This document shows positions 22,980 through 26,035 of a stretch of 26,035 bases of DNA, piece after piece. The position numbers and the translations under genes are program-made. Origin of the DNA: CAZUUO01 sp964622665. GTDB taxonomy: Bacteria; Patescibacteriota; Patescibacteriia; Magasanikbacterales; GCA-002688135. The DNA lies in assembly GCA_964622665.1 (NCBI GenBank), contig CAZUUO010000007.1, forward strand, positions 1 to 26,035, written 5' to 3'. The notes under the pieces are model-generated. The model ran no database searches and was not told the DNA's origin. It saw only the letters and a program-made list of their open reading frames with translations. The first letter of the stretch is position 1, and each line of letters begins with the position of its first letter.

Positions 22980-23782
22980 AATTTTTTATAACAGAGTTTT
23001 TTACGTTTGGTGTGAAACAAGCTCGAGCAGCTTTGTTTGGCGGTATTTTTTTGGTATTACTCTCGATTGCACATCCTGCATCGGAACTATTAGGTGTAGC
23101 GCGCAATGATTTTTTGTTTGTGTCAGCGGTATTGGTGCAAATTATTTTGGTATTGTCTGGTCTTGAAACGTGGTGTGAAGTAAGAACCATTACTACATTT
23201 CATATTCTTGGATTAGGTTTGGAATTATTTAAAACTCATCCTGCTATAGGGTCATGGGCATACGCTTCTGGTGGATTTTTTGTTCTGGCAACTGTGCCGT
23301 TGTATAGCGGATTTATGTATGCCGCAATTGGAAGTTATATATCGCAAGCATGGCATATTTTTTCTTTACGATTACAAAATACACCACCGATATGGGTGAG
23401 TGCGGTTCTTGCTGCTGCGGTATATGTGAATTTTTTTACCAATCATTGGGTGTATGATGTTCGTTATATCTTAGCGGTGTTGGTTGGCATTTCTTACTAC
23501 CGTACGTTTGTGACGTTTGTTGTTTCTACGCGGGTATATCGTATGTGGTTGCCGTTGTCATTTGTGTGTATTGCGTTTTTTGTATGGGTTGCTGAAAATG
23601 TGGGAACTTTTTTTGGGGCGTGGGTGTATCCGCACCAAGTGAAAGGTTGGAATGTGGTATCCTTCCATAAGATATCTTCATGGTCACTATTGGTTATTTT
23701 ATCTTTTTTAATTGTTTCATTAATAAAACATTCATATGATCAAAGAAACGGACGAAGAATTGCGCGCTCGATTGGGAGATGA
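22976..23782 (+). CDS. DUF817 family integral membrane protein
   Basis: A 268-residue protein with about eight hydrophobic helices. It shows the DUF817 signposts in order: FTFGVKQARAALFGGIFLVL, a LETWCEVRTITTFHILGLGL stretch, ELFKTHPAIGSWAY, VPLYSGFMYAAIGSYISQAW, YVNFFTNHWVYDVRY, WVAENVGTFFGAWVYPHQ and KISSWSLLVILSFLIVSL. The function of DUF817 is unknown. The start overlaps the end of the AlkD-like gene by 4 nt and the 3' end overlaps msrB by 47 nt, so all three are cotranscribed. Confidence 0.85.
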   Translation: MKFFITEFFTFGVKQARAALFGGIFLVLLSIAHPASELLGVARNDFLFVSAVLVQIILVLSGLETWCEVRTITTFHILGLGLELFKTHPAIGSWAYASGGFFVLATVPLYSGFMYAAIGSYISQAWHIFSLRLQNTPPIWVSAVLAAAVYVNFFTNHWVYDVRYILAVLVGISYYRTFVTFVVSTRVYRMWLPLSFVCIAFFVWVAENVGTFFGAWVYPHQVKGWNVVSFHKISSWSLLVILSFLIVSLIKHSYDQRNGRRIARSIGR

Positions 23783-24119
23783 GGCATATCGTGTATTACG
23801 ACAGGGTGAAACAGAGGCTCCCTTTACGGGTGAGTTATATAATCATCATGAGGATGGTGGGTATGCTTGTAAGGTGTGTGGAACGGTGTTGTTTGATTCA
23901 ACTACTAAATTTGAGAGTGGTACTGGTTGGCCGAGTTTTGATAGTGCAATTCCCGGAACAGTGAAGTTTGTGGAAGATGGAAGTTATGGTATGGAACGTG
24001 TTGAGGTGCGATGTGCTACCTGTGATTCGCATTTGGGACATGTATTTCCTGATGGTCCAACTAAAACAGGACAACGATATTGCATAAATTCAGTGTGTTT
24101 GGGTTTTAAGAAAAAATAA
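23736..24119 (+). CDS. msrB: Peptide-methionine (R)-S-oxide reductase MsrB
   Basis: MsrB repairs the R-sulfoxide of oxidised methionine in proteins. The 127-residue product starts as the family does (ELRARLGDEAYRVLRQGETE) and contains EAPFTGELYNHHEDGGYACK and SGTGWPSFDSAI. Zinc-binding CxxC pairs lie at 45/48 and 93/96, and the catalytic cysteine is in RYCINSV (Cys116). It is a cytoplasmic, MsrB-only protein without MsrA fusion. It begins 47 nt inside the DUF817 gene, and no Shine-Dalgarno site is visible. Confidence 0.95.
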   Translation: MIKETDEELRARLGDEAYRVLRQGETEAPFTGELYNHHEDGGYACKVCGTVLFDSTTKFESGTGWPSFDSAIPGTVKFVEDGSYGMERVEVRCATCDSHLGHVFPDGPTKTGQRYCINSVCLGFKKK

Positions 24120-24149
24120 AGTAATTCACAAGTCGGTTCTCTTAAAATT

Positions 24150-24158
24150 TGCTATACT
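24150..24158 (+). promoter_or_regulatory. Extended -10 promoter of gene 24171
   Basis: TGCTATACT, 12 nt before the ATG at 24171, predicting a leader of about 5 nt. Confidence 0.6.
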
Positions 24159-24170
24159 AATCATATTGGT

Positions 24171-26035
24171 ATGATGCCTCGATTTTTAGGAGAACAAATT
24201 CACACTGCACAACGAGAAACTACATCAGCACAAGATTTAGTGGAGCGTTTTTCTGTTTCCGGATCTCTGGATTTACGCACTGCCACCAATGAAGAACGGA
24301 AGGTTATTATGCAATATTTGCGTAGTAATGCAGAAACAATAAGTCCTTCTCTATTGGAAGAATTTCTTGAGGCGGCGGTTACCTACCATGATATTACTCT
24401 TGAAGAAGTTGAAGAGTACCTTCGGGGGTTGCCTGCAGAACAATGTTATGTTTTTGCGGTTTTCATATTGCAAATACAACCAAAATTAGATTTGGGAGAT
24501 TTGTTTTTGTTTTGTTATTACAAATTATCGAATAAAGATCAGAGGGAATTGCGTGAATTTGCGATTGTACAGGGTGGTGATGCCTCGTTGTTGGTTGCAC
24601 CTGACAAAACAATGGTGAAGGAATTTTTAAGTAAAACGCGTTCGTTTGCTCGTGTACAAGAATACTTGGGATATTTAGTACGTAGTGCAGAGCGTTTTGA
24701 GGATCCTCGTGTTTTGGAGGCTTTGCAATTGTTTGTTCATGAGGCACAGGGATTATTTCTTTGTGTAGTTCCGCATATTACATCACTGAAACGGTTGGGA
24801 ATTATTGTTGATGTTCCTGAATCATTATCTACGGATACTTTTTTTAACCATTTTAATAAAGAAATTGTTGTTGGAAGAAATAGAATCATGCCGGTAATGG
24901 AACGTGTCGAAGAGGAACAGGCGAGTGATTGCCTACTTGAAACACGACATGCTTGGAGTAAAACTATTCCCGAATCATTGGTTTCTAATTTTATTACGAT
25001 GCCTAGTTATGCACGGCATTTAGAAAGTATACGCCCCACTCCTGAGGCAATGCTTGCGTTTTTGGAATCTCACGTTGCAGAACATCCTGTTGGTGATATT
25101 TTTGCACATCCTGAAGCGGTGGCACGCTTGGTTCGATATGAAAAAGAAATGTTTCCCCATATCTCACCATCGATTTCATCGTACTTAGTTGACTTAGCAA
25201 TGCATAGCTTTCATACTACCGCAGATCTTTCTTCTTTTTTGCAGCATCTTGAAAGGTACGAGACGATATTTGATCGTTCGTTTCATGCGGAATTGTCAGA
25301 TTGGTATGAACACAATTCGCTATCGTTTGGTTCTCGATTGGATTTGGTGCAACAATTGGGTTTTGATGGAAAAGAGAGTTGGTTGATAAAGCATGGAAAT
25401 TGGGTAAAACCTGAATCATTTCCCCTTGTTGTTGACTCGTATGCTCGTTTAGAAAAACATAAATCTTTTGCAACGATTGAAAAAGAGCTGCTTGTTCGTT
25501 GTCCTTTTGTTTTTTCGGGCATTACCCCTGAAGCTCTCGCACAATTATCTTCGGCTGAATTATTGATTGGTATTGAACATGCTGCAGATTTTTCGTGTGC
25601 AAGTGATGTTATGCAGACCATAGTTTCACGGTTAGGTTTTGAAACTATTTGTTCTCATTTTGAAAAACGAGGAATTTCAGTGTCATGCGTGTTTGTAAAA
25701 AATATATTGCCGTTTGTTTCTGATAAGGAATTTGGTGCGTATGTTCATACCTATAGTCATTCTCGTCCCGAATTACTTCGCGCACTTTCTCCTGAAAGAA
25801 TTTTACGTCTTCCTTTGACTGATTGTATTGAGTATTATCAAGTATTACTGCAGCATCGTGACTTTGTATCACTACGAACAGTGTATGAACAAGCTGTAAA
25901 ATATGGAGCTCGAACTCGGGAACATCGTGACTTTGTTTGGGGGTTACTAGTAAGACATATCGCGAACGATTTGGAATTATTTGTTACTATGGTTTCTCGT
26001 AATGTCGCGGGTGTTGCATTGCAATATCATGATGA
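24171..26035 (+). CDS. Large helical protein, unknown function (3' end outside window)
   Basis: The frame from ATG 24171 stays open for 621 codons to the window edge. I do not recognise it. The sequence begins MMPRFLGEQIHTAQRETTSA and is soluble throughout, with no signal peptide or membrane helix. It reads as a series of amphipathic helices, for example LEEFLEAAVTYHDITLEEVE and VQEYLGYLVRSAERF. Helix-helix units with Pro at their starts (TPEAMLAFL, TPEALAQLS, SPERILRL) may be a HEAT- or ARM-like repeat. A HxxY/F-rich segment lies near RHLESIRPTP. It has its own promoter after msrB. A second ATG follows immediately at 24174. Confidence 0.8.
   Translation, partial: MMPRFLGEQIHTAQRETTSAQDLVERFSVSGSLDLRTATNEERKVIMQYLRSNAETISPSLLEEFLEAAVTYHDITLEEVEEYLRGLPAEQCYVFAVFILQIQPKLDLGDLFLFCYYKLSNKDQRELREFAIVQGGDASLLVAPDKTMVKEFLSKTRSFARVQEYLGYLVRSAERFEDPRVLEALQLFVHEAQGLFLCVVPHITSLKRLGIIVDVPESLSTDTFFNHFNKEIVVGRNRIMPVMERVEEEQASDCLLETRHAWSKTIPESLVSNFITMPSYARHLESIRPTPEAMLAFLESHVAEHPVGDIFAHPEAVARLVRYEKEMFPHISPSISSYLVDLAMHSFHTTADLSSFLQHLERYETIFDRSFHAELSDWYEHNSLSFGSRLDLVQQLGFDGKESWLIKHGNWVKPESFPLVVDSYARLEKHKSFATIEKELLVRCPFVFSGITPEALAQLSSAELLIGIEHAADFSCASDVMQTIVSRLGFETICSHFEKRGISVSCVFVKNILPFVSDKEFGAYVHTYSHSRPELLRALSPERILRLPLTDCIEYYQVLLQHRDFVSLRTVYEQAVKYGARTREHRDFVWGLLVRHIANDLELFVTMVSRNVAGVALQYHD

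Noticed and set aside
24463..25872. Several minus-strand frames of 65-112 codons at the right end
   Set aside because: All are antisense to the long open plus frame from 24171, which has a promoter and consistent coding pattern.
1..26035. CRISPR arrays, insertion sequences, prophage or recoded (UGA=Gly) genes
   Set aside because: No regular direct repeats with spacers, transposase motifs, phage genes or att-like repeats beside the tRNA were seen, and TGA serves as a stop at the ends of several confidently identified genes.

Overview
The window is AT-rich bacterial DNA with tightly packed genes, many overlapping by 4 to 47 nt. It most likely comes from a Candidate Phyla Radiation (Patescibacteria, Parcubacteria-like) genome. 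This lineage call is an inference. It rests on the set of T4SS-like genes (VirB6-like, PrgI, VirB4-like), a DUF4012 protein, a reduced TsaB-like protein, an RRM protein, scarce Shine-Dalgarno sites and short intergenic regions. TGA ends several genes (for example 2282-2284, 6925-6927 and 20332-20334), so the UGA=Gly code of Gracilibacteria/SR1 does not apply. A run of exactly 100 N (22832-22931) shows this is a scaffold with an assembly gap.

Layout. 1-395: the 3' end of an ABC exporter. 415-780 (minus): a small membrane protein, divergent from xseA-xseB and a membrane-anchored protein (844-2952). 2970-4086: the rplJ-rplL operon with an L10 leader and an attenuator-like hairpin. 4126-6216 (minus): a membrane protein with a PP2C-like domain and a propeller-like domain. 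It is convergent with rplL and divergent from a winged-helix/NTase-like gene (6310), which overlaps a degenerate TsaB-like gene and is followed by a GT2 glycosyltransferase. 8829-11249: DUF4012 and MreB. 11335-20334: a T4SS-like block of VirB6-like protein, a large soluble protein with a duplicated domain, PrgI, a stand-alone TraC/VirB4 N-domain-like protein, the VirB4 ATPase, an anchored VirB8/NTF2-like protein and comF. 20385-20474: tRNA-Ser(GCT). Then come yjjX, an anchored protein, an RRM protein on the minus strand, alkD (interrupted by the gap), a DUF817 membrane protein, msrB and a 621-codon unrecognised gene that runs off the right edge.

The most distinctive content is in two parts. 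First, a T4SS-like machine ends directly in the competence gene comF, which suggests DNA uptake or contact-dependent transfer as its job. Second, expression signals are unusual: repeated extended -10 boxes of the form TG(G/C)TATA(C/G)T sit 7-12 nt before ATG codons, which implies leaderless or nearly leaderless mRNAs. A clear Shine-Dalgarno appears at only one gene. Against this background the two long leaders (rplJ and the RRM gene) both end in a hairpin plus U-run 10-20 nt before the start codon, as expected for attenuation-type control. Two divergent gene pairs share one symmetric -10 region.
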